A stretch of DNA of 64,000 nt from Chamaecyparis obtusa (Eukaryota > Streptophyta > Pinopsida > Cupressales > Cupressaceae): positions 252,104-316,103 of the forward strand of contig BSBK01006391.1 in the NCBI GenBank assembly GCA_027943335.1, given 5' to 3'. The notes under the pieces were generated by a model that was not told the origin of the DNA, did no database searches, and worked only from the letters and a program-made list of their open reading frames with translations. Each line of letters starts with the position of its first letter. Within the stretch, counting starts at the first letter, position 1. This document shows positions 1-12,200 of the stretch, piece by piece. A program made the position numbers and the translations under genes.

Positions 1-16
1 AATTTATAGGGAGGGG

Positions 17-1200
17 TTAACCTAAAAGTAGGGCTTCAAGTGGAATCCATTGACTAAAATTGGTAGGGAATCTCATTCCAGAGTTGAAAGTTGAAAAGCA
101 TTGGTTCCCCTGCACCCTATTATAACAAATGGTCCACCCCAAAATGAATCAAACTTTGTATGCCTACCAAGCCTAGACCTGAACTCATCCCATTTGAGAA
201 CTACATCCCCAACCTTGAAATTTCTGACTCTGACTCTCTTGTCAAAATTCTTCTTTGTCTAAATCTGATGGAATTCCATATCTTTCATGGATTTATCTCT
301 GAGTTCTTCTAATTCCATCAATTGAGCATATATGATCTATAAGGGATCTTCTTCATCAAATAGGGCATATTGAGTAGCTAAGTCCAGAGCTGGAAATTCA
401 GTTGAAATGGACAACCTAGCCTCTTTGTCATAGACTAACATGTAAGGATAATTACCAATGATTTTCTTTGGGGTAATTATGTCTAACCACAAGGTAGATT
501 TGAGCTTTGTATGCCAATCTCTCTGATTGTCTTGAAGAGTCTTCTTGATTATTCTAATCAAATTCTTATTGGTTGATTCTGCTAAGCCATTGCCTTGAGG
601 GTAATAATTTGAACTGGTATTCAGGTAGATGCCATTCTTGACTACCCACTTTGATACTTTGAGGCCTATGAATGCTAAGACATTATCTAAAATGATGGAA
701 TCAGGAGTGTCAAACCTATGAACTATGTCATCGTAAAAACTCAATACAGCACTCTCATTTGCTTCTTTTAAAGAATTTGCCTCTATCCATCTAGTGAAAT
801 AATCAGTTGCAGTAATTACCCATTTATGCCCTACACTAGATGGAGGATTAATCATTCCTATGAAATCTACACCCCACTTCATGAAGGACTGATCTATTCT
901 GACTGGCTATAGGGGCAAAGCTGCAAGCCTCTCTTTTCCTACAAACATGGCACACTTGATGCATCTCCTGACATAATCATGACTATCCTTAAAGATAGAT
1001 GGCCAATAGTATCCAACCCTCATGATTTTAAAAGTAGTAGTCCTAGGAGAAAAGTGACCTCTAGAAGGTCCATCATGAAACTCAACTAGGACATCAACTA
1101 TCTTTTCTGAATCTATGCATCTCAAAAGGACACCATTGTGATCCTTTATGGAAAGAACATCATCAATCAACACAAAAGGAATAGATTGTAACCTATAATA
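17..1200 (-). pseudogene. TE-A integrase (zinc-binding, catalytic core, C-terminal part), decayed
   Basis: Integrase inserts the cDNA copy into host DNA. The N-terminal zinc-binding part shows two His (FHDGPSRGH) and a CIKC pair before position 907. The core begins MKWGVDFIG (first Asp), then has IILDN (second Asp) and NGLAEST (the Glu). The C-terminal part KVGDVVLKWDEF follows and the frame ends in NGFHLKPYF close to position 20. The whole stretch stays in one frame but is cut by stops at 907-909, at about 337 and near 260, each at a place where related elements carry Gln. It cannot encode an active protein. Identification is secure from motif order. Confidence 0.88.
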
Positions 1201-2640
1201 CCTTCTTTTTGTTGAATCCAAACCTGCAGGACATTGTCCTGTCTTCAAGTAATTGATCATATTAGGCAACCAGCTTGCTACCTTGGCTTGTTCTTCTGTA
1301 GAATGCACCACCAGAGATGCATCCATTTGCTCTGATTTCTTTGAACTTTCATCCTCTCCCAAATGCTCACAAAGACCTCTTCCTCTAACCAGCTTGGTAG
1401 TTTGAATATCAATGTCATATTCCATCACCTTGGTGATCCAACCAACTCTTTTCTCATTTAGGTCCTTGGAAAGAAAAAACTCTTTGACACTTGGATGAGT
1501 AACTTTTAAATGTACCTTGCTATGGGTCAATAGATATTTGAACTTTTTAAGGCTCTTTACCACAAAAATCACATGTTTTTCTACAAAAGAGTATCTTTGT
1601 TCATACTCTTCCAAACCTTTGCTAAAGAAAGCAATAGGCTGCTCCAATCCATTTGAATTTTCTTGCGTCAACATTGCAGATATGGCATCATGACCTCCAT
1701 AAGCATAAAGGATGAAATCCTTATTGAAATTTGGGTTTAATAGGGCAAGAGCTTCTATTAGGGCCTCTTTAATGGCTTGGAAATTGGCCTTCCCTTCCTT
1801 GGTCCAACTGAAAGCTGAACTCTTTTTTAGCATGGATATCAAAGGCTTGAGTAAATCTACAATGTTAGGCAAGAATCTCCTAACAAAATTAATCTTTCCT
1901 ATGAAGGATTGGAGACTTTTCTTGTGATGTGGTAGGGGTAGCTCTAGGATAGCTGCAATTCTCTCAGGGTCCACTGTAATTCCCTCTTTGCATACTACAT
2001 ATTCCAATAGTTTTCCCTCATGGACTGCAAACACACATTTCTTGGGATTAAAAGATATCCCAAACTCTCTACACCTTTCAAAAATCTTCCTCAAATGTTT
2101 GATATGGTCTGTTGCATGTTTAGAATAGATAGTTATGTCATCTAAGTAGACCAACACAAACTTGTACATGAGGCTCTTAAAGGTCATATCCATTGCCTTT
2201 TGAAATGTAGCACATGCATTTGACAAACCAAAGGCCATCTTTTGATAAGCCATGGTTCCCCACTTGGTTGTAAATGCAGTCTTGTATTGATCCTCTTCAT
2301 TTAATAAGATCTGATTGTACCCTAAATAGCGATCCAATAATGAAAATCTCTCAGATCTAGAGACACATTGTAAGATTTGTTCCATAGAGGGTAGTGGATG
2401 GTGGTCCTTTAATGAGGCCCTATTAAGATCCCTGAAGTCAACACATAACCTCAGCTCCCCATTCTTCTTCTTGAGAGGAACAAGGTTGGAAAACCAACTA
2501 GTATGCTTAATGGGCTAGATCATACCACTTTCTATCAATTTGAGCACCTCTTTATGCATAAGTGGCTCAAGCTTGGGATTAATAGGCCTTTGCTTTTGCC
2601 TCACTAGTTTTTCATTTGGTTCTAATTCAATAGTGTGTTA
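1201..2640 (-). pseudogene. TE-A reverse transcriptase with degenerate RNase H
   Basis: The RT copies element RNA into DNA. Fingers motifs LVPLKKKNGELRLCVDFRDL lie between 2,400 and 2,490, followed by MAFGLSNACATFQKAM and the catalytic YLDD box, then the thumb/connection region FIGKINFVRRFLPN. The RNase H that follows reads FILYAYGGHDAISAML, so the first catalytic Asp is Tyr. The later KVTHPSVK lacks the Asp of the usual TDH motif. This inactive form is typical of Tat elements. A TAG interrupts the fingers at about 2,515 and the frame is then open for 492 codons to 907. No second RNase H follows it before the integrase zinc region. Confidence 0.9.
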
Positions 2641-3012
2641 AGCAAGGGCAGGATCAAAACCTTTGAGATCCTCATATTTCCATGCAAAAACATCATTGAA
2701 TTCTTTTAATAACTGAGTGTAAGCTTGCTTTTCCAATTTAGTGTTTACCTTTCCAAATTGTAAACTCTTACCTGGTTCCAACTCTAATTCAACACAATGT
2801 TCTTGTTGAACTACCAGGCCAACTTTTCTTTTCTTGACTTCATCATCCTTGTTGAAGATAGTCTCCAAAGTAACAAGACCCCTAGGCATCTTATTGGACT
2901 TGATTTGTATCACTTGATCACCATAGCTTTGTGATAGCCTATCTTTATTGTGTTCTAAAAAAACATCTTCTTCAAACAAGAATTTTAGAATTTGTTCATC
3001 ATTGTCAAACAC
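2638..3012 (-). pseudogene. TE-A linker upstream of RT
   Basis: This 124-codon open stretch lies in the same frame as RT and joins the extra RNase H to the RT fingers. It includes EFNDVFAWKYEDLKGFDP, a motif that commonly precedes the RT domain in plant gypsy elements. The frame continues upstream as far as about 3,165 through stops at about 3,012 and 3,071. It has no catalytic motif of its own and is part of the polyprotein, not a separate gene. Confidence 0.75.
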
Positions 3013-3069
3013 CTACCAATCAACATCATTATCAGGAATAGAGGGTCTAACACTCACTTTGATATGCTA

Positions 3070-3806
3070 TTGATCCACTTCTTTTGAAATGCTATTTGGG
3101 ATGTCATATTGGGATCCAACAACAACTAATCTATCTGCATTTTGATTTAACTTTCTAGAGATGGAACAATATTGAAAGCATGGAAATCTTCAATTGCATC
3201 TGAAACTCTATGCTTGTATGCTTTCATGGTGTCATTCTTGGTTGCACTTATCCCTCTTACTTGGCTGACAACTAACTCACTGTCACCATAAACTTTTAAA
3301 GCCTTAAGCCCTCTTTTTCTAGCCCATTCTAGTCCATTGACTAGACTTTCATATTCTATAGTATTGCTAGTGTAGGAGAAGCTGAATCTAAATGTAGTAT
3401 AATACCTTTCTCCTTTTGGGGACACTAACATAGCACCACCACTAGAACCATGTATACATCTAGCTCCATCAAAAAATAGTTCCCAAACCTGACTGCTCTG
3501 ATCCTCTGAATCAGTATCCTCTTTGAGAAGATTTGGCTCTATGACTCCACTCTCTTGTATTAAATAACTTCCCAAACAAAAATCCCAAATAAGATTTTCT
3601 TGGGCCTCTGAAGCTCTTTCATCCAGAAGAATATCAAGGATACTTTCTATCTTTGTGCTTGCTTCATTAATGGTTTGGAAGTCACTTTCACCAAATATAG
3701 GGTAGTTCACATTGATGGTGTTGGATACATTTGGTTCTATATGGTGTGCTTCTAATGGTTCTGACTTAATGGTGACCTTGGTCCCATACCTTGTATGAAA
3801 TAACAT
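3070..3806 (-). pseudogene. TE-A extra (archaeal-type) RNase H, placed before RT
   Basis: This is an RNase H fold distinct from the one attached to RT. Acidic residues appear in order: FFDGA (Asp), TIEYESLVNGL (Glu), VYGDSELVVSQV (Asp). The last Asp, in NQNADRLVVVG, is in another frame after a frameshift near 3,165. Its role is to digest the RNA strand of the RNA/DNA hybrid in place of the dead RT-linked copy. The first part of this frame (3,700-3,806) is the protease C-terminal region (YLSSNWSHMLFHTRYGTK). In Tat elements the extra domain is usually described after the RT-RNase H unit; here it lies between protease and RT. Confidence 0.82.
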
Positions 3807-4225
3807 GTGAGACCAATTAGAAGATAGGTAACCTCCTATCTTGGCTATAAACTCCCTTGAAAGACATATAGAAAATAATGCAAGGAGATCTATGATATAT
3901 ATATATCAAGGAGGATTGAAAAATTAGAACTAGCATGCGGGATTTGATTGGTATCCTTGGCCACACCTATAGTATTGAATGAGGATCCATCAAGTTGGGT
4001 AACCTTCTTTTGGAAGGGCTCATATTTTAGTCCTAACTGGTCAGCTACTTTCTTGGGCATTACAGTGCTAGTAGCTCTACTATCTACCATACAATTATGT
4101 ACTAAAGATTTTCCAATGACTAAAGATACATAAAAGGGAGGTGGCTTTGAATTCCTACCTTGTGTGGCATTGGCTTTGGATTTGCTACTTGGAGCCTCCT
4201 TTTCTTGATCGGTGTTAACCAACAC
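3807..4225 (-). pseudogene. TE-A aspartic protease
   Basis: A retropepsin-like domain that would process the polyprotein. The active-site stretch reads CMVDSRATSTVMPKKVADQL; the usual D-S/T-G-A has become D-S-R-A through a Gly-to-Arg change, so the enzyme would be dead even without the frame breaks. The frame is lost at an (AT)n run at about 3,894-3,907, downstream of which the expected protease tail (SICLSREFIAKIGGYL) continues in the next frame. It is in the same frame as gag. Confidence 0.8.
3894..3907. repeat. (AT)n microsatellite at TE-A protease frameshift
   Basis: A short run of alternating A and T sits exactly where the protease frame is lost. Replication slippage here is a simple explanation for the frameshift (inference). 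Confidence 0.7.
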
Positions 4226-4432
4226 TGGCTTTGCAGCTTCTTTTGCAGGTTAAGGAGTTGTTACTTCTAACATGGCCTTCTTCAAAATTTTAAGCTATCT
4301 TGGAAGAGGCAAAGAGTCCCACATGGTCATGGTGACATTCACCTTCTTCATGTTGTCTAAAATATTATAAGGTGTCATAGTGTGTACTCTTTATTGTGTC
4401 TTTGGCATGATGGGCCCTACCTCTTCAGAATG

Positions 4433-6115
4433 CTAGCCTTCTTTGTTTTTAATGACAAGAGTCCCCTTAGGTGTGATGGGATTAGCTTGTTGCAGTGGCT
4501 CTACAAATGTAGTAGCTTTGGAGTTGGAATCTGCTCTCTCCATGTCTTGAGCTCTTCTTTTTGCTCTTGTAAAGGAAACAAAAGCAACCTCATCATTGAC
4601 TCCATTGAAGTCTGGTTGCTCCCAATTAAAGAGAGCAGCCTCATTCTCTTGTGATTCTTGTTGAGGCACTGACCCATTGGATGCAACCTCTGATTGAGCT
4701 TGTGAGGTATTTTGAACCATTAGAGCTTGGTTCATCCACCCATTTGAACATGTAGCTTGATTATGAGGCTGATTACAAGGAAAACACCATTCATTATCCA
4801 TAGCCATATTGTTTTGACTAGGAACCATATCCCTCATTGGATTAGCAAAATTTAGAGGTGCAGGGTTATATGGTTGAAATGGTCTCTAATTAAAACTTTG
4901 TCTTTGTCATTGATAGCCTCCTTGGTAAGGTGTCCTATTTTGTTGATAAGGCTATCCTTGATTCTGATATTGCTGACTAGGACCTTGGCCTTGTGTCTAA
5001 AATTGTGGTCTGATTCCTTGACCTTGCTTCTTTAGATTTGTGACCTCTTTAGTCAAGGTCTCCAACAAGTTAGTCATTTCTTGCTGACTGCTTTGTTGGC
5101 TATTCTTTATCTCTTGTAACTCTTGAGAGAAACTAGTCTTCAGCTCTTGACCACTAGTACTAGCTTGGGATGCCAATATGGTGGGAATAGGGGTAAATGG
5201 GGGTACTTGGGCAGGTGCAATGGGTTGAAGGTTAGGAAAAATGGGCATTGGAGGCCTTCTAGCAATCATGCCCGCTTGGATTAAACAATTTTCAGCCCTT
5301 ACAGCTATGTCAAAAGCTTGGGGTAGAGAAGTACCACTCATAGACTGGATCATGATAGAAATTTGACCATTTAGACTTTGTAAATAGTAAAGGAATGCAT
5401 GGTCAGTTGATGGTCTCACTGAGACTGGGATTCTATTCCATGTTTTGAGGAACCTACTATTGTAATCTTTCATTTGTTCTTGAGGGTATTTCTTAATAGT
5501 TGTTAACTGCTCAACTAGAGACAAATTATCTGATTTATCCTCAAAATGCTTACTTAATGCATCCCCTAACTCATCCCAACAAGTAATAGAACCAACAGTT
5601 AGAGTTCTAAACCATTATAGAGCCTTACCTTTTAAAGAGGTTGCTAATAACTTTGTGGCCACATCTTCTTGAGTAATGTTATGTATGCTACAGATGGTGG
5701 TCACATCTTTGATGTGTTCAAAAGTAGTTGTCTGCCCTTCACCTGTGAAATCAGGTATACTCTTAAGTGCCACCAAGGGCACATCATGATGTTGAGCAAA
5801 GGCTAATGGACTACCCTGATTAAAGGGTGGAAATGCAAATGGTCTAGCCATTGTAGGAGTTGGAATTTGAAGATTAACAACTATATGAGCTGTATCTGTT
5901 GTTGGATTTGAATCTTCTTCTAGATCTCTAGCTAGAGATCTCCCTCTTCTTCTGGAATGAAAGGGAAAAGGTCTCCTTTCTGATGTATTAGGAGGTGTTG
6001 ATTGAACTCTTCTTGCAAAAGATGTTCTTTGAGTTGACCTGCCTTTATGACTTCTCTTTGAGGGCAACTCTAAAAATTGGGTAGGCTTTGAGCTTCTAGT
6101 CTCAATCTTTCTCAT
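4433..6115 (-). pseudogene. TE-A gag (capsid and nucleocapsid)
   Basis: Gag forms the virus-like particle. The first Met at 6,115 starts a basic N-terminus (RSHKGRSTQRTSFARR). The capsid region has LLATSLKGKAL then WFRTL after a TAA (about 5,615) replacing a Gln codon, followed by KYPQEQMKDYNSRFLKTW. A Gln- and Pro-rich linker spans 4,850-5,150. A zinc-knuckle-like motif CFPCNQPHNQATC lies near 4,770-4,800; its spacing is C-x2-C-x3-H-x4-C, one residue shorter than the standard box. All pieces share one frame, interrupted by a handful of stops. Start chosen because it is the first Met of the open frame next to the leader. Confidence 0.85.
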
Positions 6116-6299
6116 AAAACTTTGAACAAGGTAGCCTGGATCTTTGAAATCAGTGGAGTCGCCATATATACTTGATAGAATGACTTCTAAAAACCTACAC
6201 TATGCAATTTTCATATTAGAGATAGCATATCTTTGAATTTGAATAACTTCTAGTCCCACCAGGAATGCCAGAATTGCTATACACTAAGTTTGCACCTTT

Positions 6300-8900
6300 G
6301 TCTCAAGCTCTCTTGGTCTTGATAACTCAGTATAACATGGGAATCATCTCTAGGTTGTGGGACCCTTGCTAATTGAGATGAAACCTCCAGGCTCTAGGCT
6401 GGTTCCTCTTGGATAATCACCCTAGTTTACTTCTAGACATGAAAGTAAATTTTTTTGGAGGGAAAGGGATAGAAGGAATGCTTCTAAGGGAAATGACTTG
6501 AAAGAAAACTACCTACTAGGTGATGCACCGAAACTAGGGTTTAGATCTCAGTATGTAGGAATGAAATCAATGAAAAGTTTAGGTCTAGTAGGTCACAACT
6601 TATTGAATAGGCTTGCATAAGTATTTCATAAGAGGGCCTGAGAATAAGACACAACTTATGACCTGCAAACAGACATTCACTTCTACAACTCGGTGTAGGA
6701 TTGAGACAATACTGTTAAGGGGCTAAAGTTTACCCAAAAGAACATCTAAATCAAATCAAACACAGTAACACACAAAATTGCAAAAAGAAAGAGGGATCAG
6801 GAACCCTAAAATAACACTAAAAACATGCACATACTTTGATCCAATAAGAGATAACCCAAACAAGGAAGCATAGGGACATGAAGGATTGTCACAAAATACC
6901 TTTGCAATATTTGTATTATCAATTGGAATTTTACAATTGTATAAGCAAAGGGTAGAGTTGATACCATGGATGACCCTTAAGAAAAGATGATTTTCTTCTA
7001 CAATTGTGAACCTCTCTTTTTACAGAAAAAGTCAATTCTTGAGCTCAAAAGCTCCAAAAATACAATATATACATACTCTTGCACGCCAGCAAGAGTCAAA
7101 AAACCTAACTAGGGTTACAATATTTTACATAAAATATTCAAACCCTAAGTCTACTATTTATGATCATAAATGTATCTTCTAGAATTATCTCAATCGATCA
7201 GATGTTCATCATCGAGTCTCCATTTTTGTACTGCATCAACACGCGGACAAGCAACCTGGACTCATCTACTTTCTTGCACAAATGCTTTGGCATGAATGCA
7301 CTATTTGGTACTTTTTCAGGACAAGAATTGACCCAAGATGGCTGCCCAGACCTCTCTCAACATCTCCCCTAACTGCAAGTGTCCTAGGGACATAAATTCC
7401 CTGAGCTACCTCACCGCCCACAGTCTGCAAATCAAATTCTGGCAAAAACCTCTTAGACAAATTTGAATTTTTGAAAACCAACGGCTATTCGATCATTTTA
7501 AAACATGTCCACCGATGTCTAATGTTTCCTGGTAGATGAATGGTCCATATGGGCTTAGAAAATTACTTAAAATCCCCTGACAAGTCAAATGCCACCGTGG
7601 AAGTCAACAGCCGATGAGAAGCAAGAAAATTAGTGTCCCAGACAAACCGGACCCACGATCCTGAAAAGTACCATCGAACGGCTATCGCTATACCACTATG
7701 ATAATGATCAAGCATCTTGAGCCTCTAGTATAATGATAGCCGCAAGATCTGATTGCAGTTTATCTTCTTTAGAAAGCCTTGACCCCACGGGCCACTGAAA
7801 AATGCTACGTAGCATACCAAACAACCAATCAAACTACGCTATTTCAGTTACACAATGCATTTGTCTAACATCAGACCCACTGCTTGAGATACTAATCTAA
7901 TGGTGGGCATAAGATCTCAAAGCCCCAAAATATTACTTATGCTTTTACGCCAGTCATTAGATCCTTTTAGACCAGGACCCCTCTGACAAACAGACCCACA
8001 ACAAATCCAGTCATCACCATGTGGACCAACCAAATCCAAGCATGTCAACATACAATGACCCACTGAAGGAAGCTCTGACACAAACCAAGATCGGTGACTA
8101 TTGTAAGATCGTGAGCCCTGACACAAACCCTTGAGAACACACGCCGGCCATCGATCTGCTAACTAGGACCCTCGGTTATCTGAGACCACTGAAAGATTCA
8201 ATGATTGCACGACTAAAGGGAAGTTAACTACTCGTTGAGTTGCTAGTCATCAAGGGTCTAACTGCTAGAATTAAGAGACTATGCGAACCACTGCATTCGC
8301 TGAATCGCCGAATAGGAAAAGTAACCACCGACTGAAGACAAAACCCTGATACCAAATCTATGGCTAGTCTCATCTCCTTGTGACCCTAGAATATTCCTTC
8401 CAATTGTAAGATCATCATCTAATGCAAAAACTCATCACTACCTGCAAAACTAACCCCACTTTGACCTGGCGAATTAGCGAACAAGGGAATTTAATTTGCG
8501 AGGTACTTTGATGAACTATGGTCAAATTGAATGAATATGTGAACAAAGGGAGTTCACTAATTTGCTGAATCATGCATGAACCCAGGGTTCCATTAAGCGA
8601 ATGCCTGACTGAGGGAAAATCACTGAGTTACTGAATAACTTAGGGCACTGCCATTTAATTTTGCGACCAAGAGAATAAGGAACCACTAGTTCACAGGAAG
8701 AAAAGGTGACCACTGGAAAGAATAAGAGAACTAGTGAACAAGAGGAAACTTAATACACACATGCCCCTTTAGTCACTTAAGTTGCCAATAAAGTTACAAG
8801 GAATTAGAATGAGGTTCTAGGGTTTTCAAGGGTTTTGGCCTATAATAGCTAGTTTATGAATTTTTTAAACTTGCAGACCAGGGGATTGAAACAATTACAG
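6300..8900 (-). other. Probable 5' LTR and leader flank of TE-A, no gene
   Basis: No protein-coding stretch is visible. By position this should be the TE-A leader and its 5' LTR (read on the minus strand), but the partner LTR is outside the window so ends cannot be matched. From about 7.4 kb it resembles the G LTRs: phrases such as GGAAAAGTAACC and repeated 'ctgaatcgccgaat'-like words recur, and an inverted repeat (7,678-7,742) is present. Open frames here on both strands are short and mutually overlapping and were not accepted as genes. Confidence 0.45.
7678..7742. repeat. Inverted repeat in TE-A flank
   Basis: Arms CGGCTATCGCTATAC (7,678-7,693) and GTATAATGATAGCCG (7,728-7,742) are complementary at 13 of 15 positions, with a loop of about 35 bases. 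The layout recalls the hairpins of the G LTRs, though the loop is longer. Confidence 0.55.
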
Positions 8901-9205
8901 AGGCCAAGAAACAAAATGTGAGGCCATGAAAATTTCAAGGACGCCTAGCAGGGGTAAAACAAAGACCTTGAAATAGATTTTGGCCAAATTTGCAGAATAG
9001 GAAATTTAGGGCAACACAACCTTAATATTGAAATTGAAATAGGAATGCTAGCAAGTAGTAGAAAATGATCTAACAATGAAGCTATGCAATTCAATAGATA
9101 TGGAATTGTATTTTGAGTGTAAACAAGTATATTGATATGAAAGCTTGAACAAAACAATAAATCAAACCTCCATGATTGTATTATTGGAATCCACCTTGAG
9201 GGAAG

Positions 9206-12200
9206 TGTTGGCCTTTTTCCTTATAGGACCAAGCTTGAAACAAATAGTTGGGCTTCAAACATAGGCTAGGCACTCAAACTCGACAAGGAAAATAAACCAA
9301 TTGATGAGGACAAAGAGAAATCCTCCTTCTGCTTTGAGCTCCACATTCACTCAGGCGAGTATTGCCTCATCTGCACACTCATGACTCTTCTTGAGTTGAA
9401 GAACAAAAGGCCTGCAGATGCATTACTATGGAATGATTCTCAGACTCTTGTAGGTATCCTATACCCCAATGAACCATGACCTCATGCAATAACCTAATCT
9501 GCATGCAATGAGTCTAAAAACCAGAAAGAGACCTCCTACTACTGCTACCAACATGAAGGGTAAGGATTTAGATGAATGATTGATGTTGGGATGAATGGAC
9601 TCCTGAAGTACCCCAAGTCTCTCATAGACCAGTGCCTTATCCAATGGGCAGCAGAGTCAAATACCTCACTACAACAGGGATATGAAACAAGAAGACAACA
9701 CACTCACCCTAACCAGATCACACATTACCAAACCACCTGTGCACCCAGATATGCTATCACCTATCCAAAGAAAAGACCTAGGAATAGGCAATACATTAAC
9801 CAGCATCCACTGGAAGACATGCATAATGCATCTTTGATACCCCAACCCATACATATCTGAATATTAACTCTGAACCAGTTATCCCTGTGAAGACAACTCC
9901 ACTTGCAAACACTTAGGCAATGCAAATAGACAAATCAAACACCCTTGATGTATGATTAATGATTCAAAATTCAAATGGAGACAATCTGAGAGCAGAAACA
10001 AGTATGTTGAAATCTTATACATAAGATAATCCTATTACAATTTCATTATATTCCCATAACCAAAAAGGACAGAGGGAACACCCTGTATGCAAAGAAGAAG
10101 GGAAATACATGTAGGAAGAACACTCATGGAACCAGTCCCCATAACAGTGGAAGAAAGGAACCCAGACAAAGACAAAACTTCAACATTTTATACCACTAGC
10201 TGCCTTGGAAACCCATGACAGGTTGCAACAAGCTACAGACAGCTAGGGAAAGGGTTTCACCCACTAAACCAATCATAATTACATTATAAATTACTAAAAG
10301 GGGTAGGAAACCAAGCAACCTGGAGAAAGAAATCTCAAATAGATTCTGCAATTATGAGCACATTGAGATTAGGACAGAAAACCAGGAACTGCCATGAAAC
10401 CAGTACAAACGGCCACCTACAAACACAGCTCAAGAAAAGATTGCAATCACCCCTCATAGTACAAATCCCTTTGTAAACAACCACCAAGCACTCAGGACCA
10501 TACTACAAATCACTTCTCACCAAATAAGGTCTAATCTGGCATTCAATTCCATAAAGATATGGTACCCTCTATCGCTAGAAATTCAAATTTGAAATGCAAT
10601 AGTCACTTTACACTTCGCGGGCATCATGTTTCTTAGCTGTTATATGCTTGGTTGCATGATCGCATGGCTGAAAGATAGCCCCTATGATCATGCGACTGCA
10701 GAATCTTAACCATAGTCGACAATTAGGCCCAAACCCCTCGCAAAGTCCCTCGCCAAATCACCCATGGCAACCAATCAAACTTGAGCATGAAATGAGACTA
10801 GCACCGCGGGCCCACCGCACAACTCCGCAACCGCAATGCAAATGGTCAGTCACATGATCGCATAACCTAAAAATGGGTTATGTGAACATTCAACACAATA
10901 ATTCCTTTTACCCTACCGGAACCGCCACCGCACAACTCCGCAACCGTGATAGACACATGGTGATCTGTCACATGATCGCATAGCCTAGAGATAGGCTATG
11001 CGATCATGTGGCAACCCGCAAACCACCATTACATGGAGACAACACCACCACCGAAGGAAAACATGCTTGGTCACCACAAAACCCCTGCCACCTGGCACAA
11101 AAATCACCAATCGAAACACAACACGGGGACCACCGACCCATCCGCACACAAGCTTGGAAATGAACAGCCGGTGCATGATCACATGGGCTTGAAATCTCCC
11201 ATGAGATCATGCGCCAACCACATGATCTACCATGTCACCCCCGCATATGCCATATCACCTCCGCCAACGGGCCCACAATGAACAAACCATCGGCACCAAA
11301 TCAGACGGTGGGTGCATGATCGCATGGGTAAGGAGTATTTCATGCAATCATACACCAACCATAGATCTTCGATCCCTAATACTGGGCCCCACTGACAAGT
11401 CTAACAAGTCCTCACCACATGGACCAATTAGGCAGGAGCCTCACCTTTAACTCCACAACTATGATGCCACCTCAGCGCCTGCCAGCCAATGAATAAAATC
11501 CAACGGATGGCGCATGATCTCAAAGGATAAGAATATTCCTTGAGATCATACGCCGACCATAGATCTACAATCTCTGACATTAAGAAATGAAAAGAGCTGG
11601 GACCCAGAAACCAACCACCAAACATTGAGTGACTACGTGACTAACCGCTAGCCAAGTCATTGGAGGTTAGCAGATAACCGCCAACCCTTCAAAGATCACG
11701 CGACCATAGTCACCGAGTTGCTGGATGTCAACTGCCTAACCGCCAAAAATAGGAGATCAAAAGATAATTGCTAGTCGCCAGGTCGCTCGATAGAAAAAGT
11801 AACCGCTCGAAGACCTGGAGAAAGCACAACAAGAAACACTGAAGGACTAGGCCCCACCACCCATCGCACCTGTGTAGTTAGAGAAAACACAGCAAACAAG
11901 GAACTAGGTGGTCAAAAACACTCAAAGCTTTCACAATAGCAAAGGATAAAAAATACACAAGGTTTTCGACATGTCAACAGATAAGCGCACAAAGCAAGAA
12001 GCACAGGGTTGAAAAAAACATAGGTTGAAAACACACAGACTGAAAACATCATGCACTTTTTGAAAACACTGTGGGTTTTCGACACTGAGGTAGATTTTAA
12101 ATTTTTCTAGCAGGCTTAGAATTTGGATAACTTTTAGGATTTGGCAATTTAGGAGACACAGTTTGGATAGGAGCAAGGTGACAATAGGAAGCACATAGGG

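Larger units (their letters stand above)
1..6300 (-). mobile_element. TE-A: Ty3/gypsy (Tat-type) retrotransposon, internal region
   Basis: Reading the minus strand from 6.1 kb downward, the order is gag, a zinc-knuckle-like motif, protease, an extra RNase H, reverse transcriptase, a degenerate RNase H, and integrase, ending in the NGFHLKPYF-type tail seen at the end of many plant gypsy polyproteins. Gag to protease lies in one frame, the extra RNase H in a second, and RT to integrase in a third, so at least two frameshifts have occurred. The element runs into the window's left edge, so its 3' LTR is not visible. The two-RNase-H arrangement with a dead RT-linked copy is the mark of the Tat lineage (family knowledge). 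The exact 5' LTR boundary near 6.2-6.3 kb could not be fixed. Confidence 0.88.

Noticed and set aside
1712..1927. Plus-strand frame opposite TE-A RT
   Set aside because: Shadow of the real minus-strand RT frame.
6140..6285. Two candidate primer sites for TE-A on the minus strand (TGGCGACTCCACTGA near 6,170; TGGCATTCCTGGTGGGAC near 6,270)
   Set aside because: Either could be real, but with no partner LTR in the window the LTR end cannot be fixed, so neither was annotated.
10985..11450. Cluster of overlapping open frames on both strands in G1
   Set aside because: They arise because GC-rich inverted repeats contain few stop codons in any frame; no motif, no start context, and G2 does not keep them.
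10654..11554. Regularly spaced repeats suggesting a CRISPR array
   Set aside because: Units vary in sequence, spacing is irregular at 120-200 bases, and the context is a plant LTR; not CRISPR.
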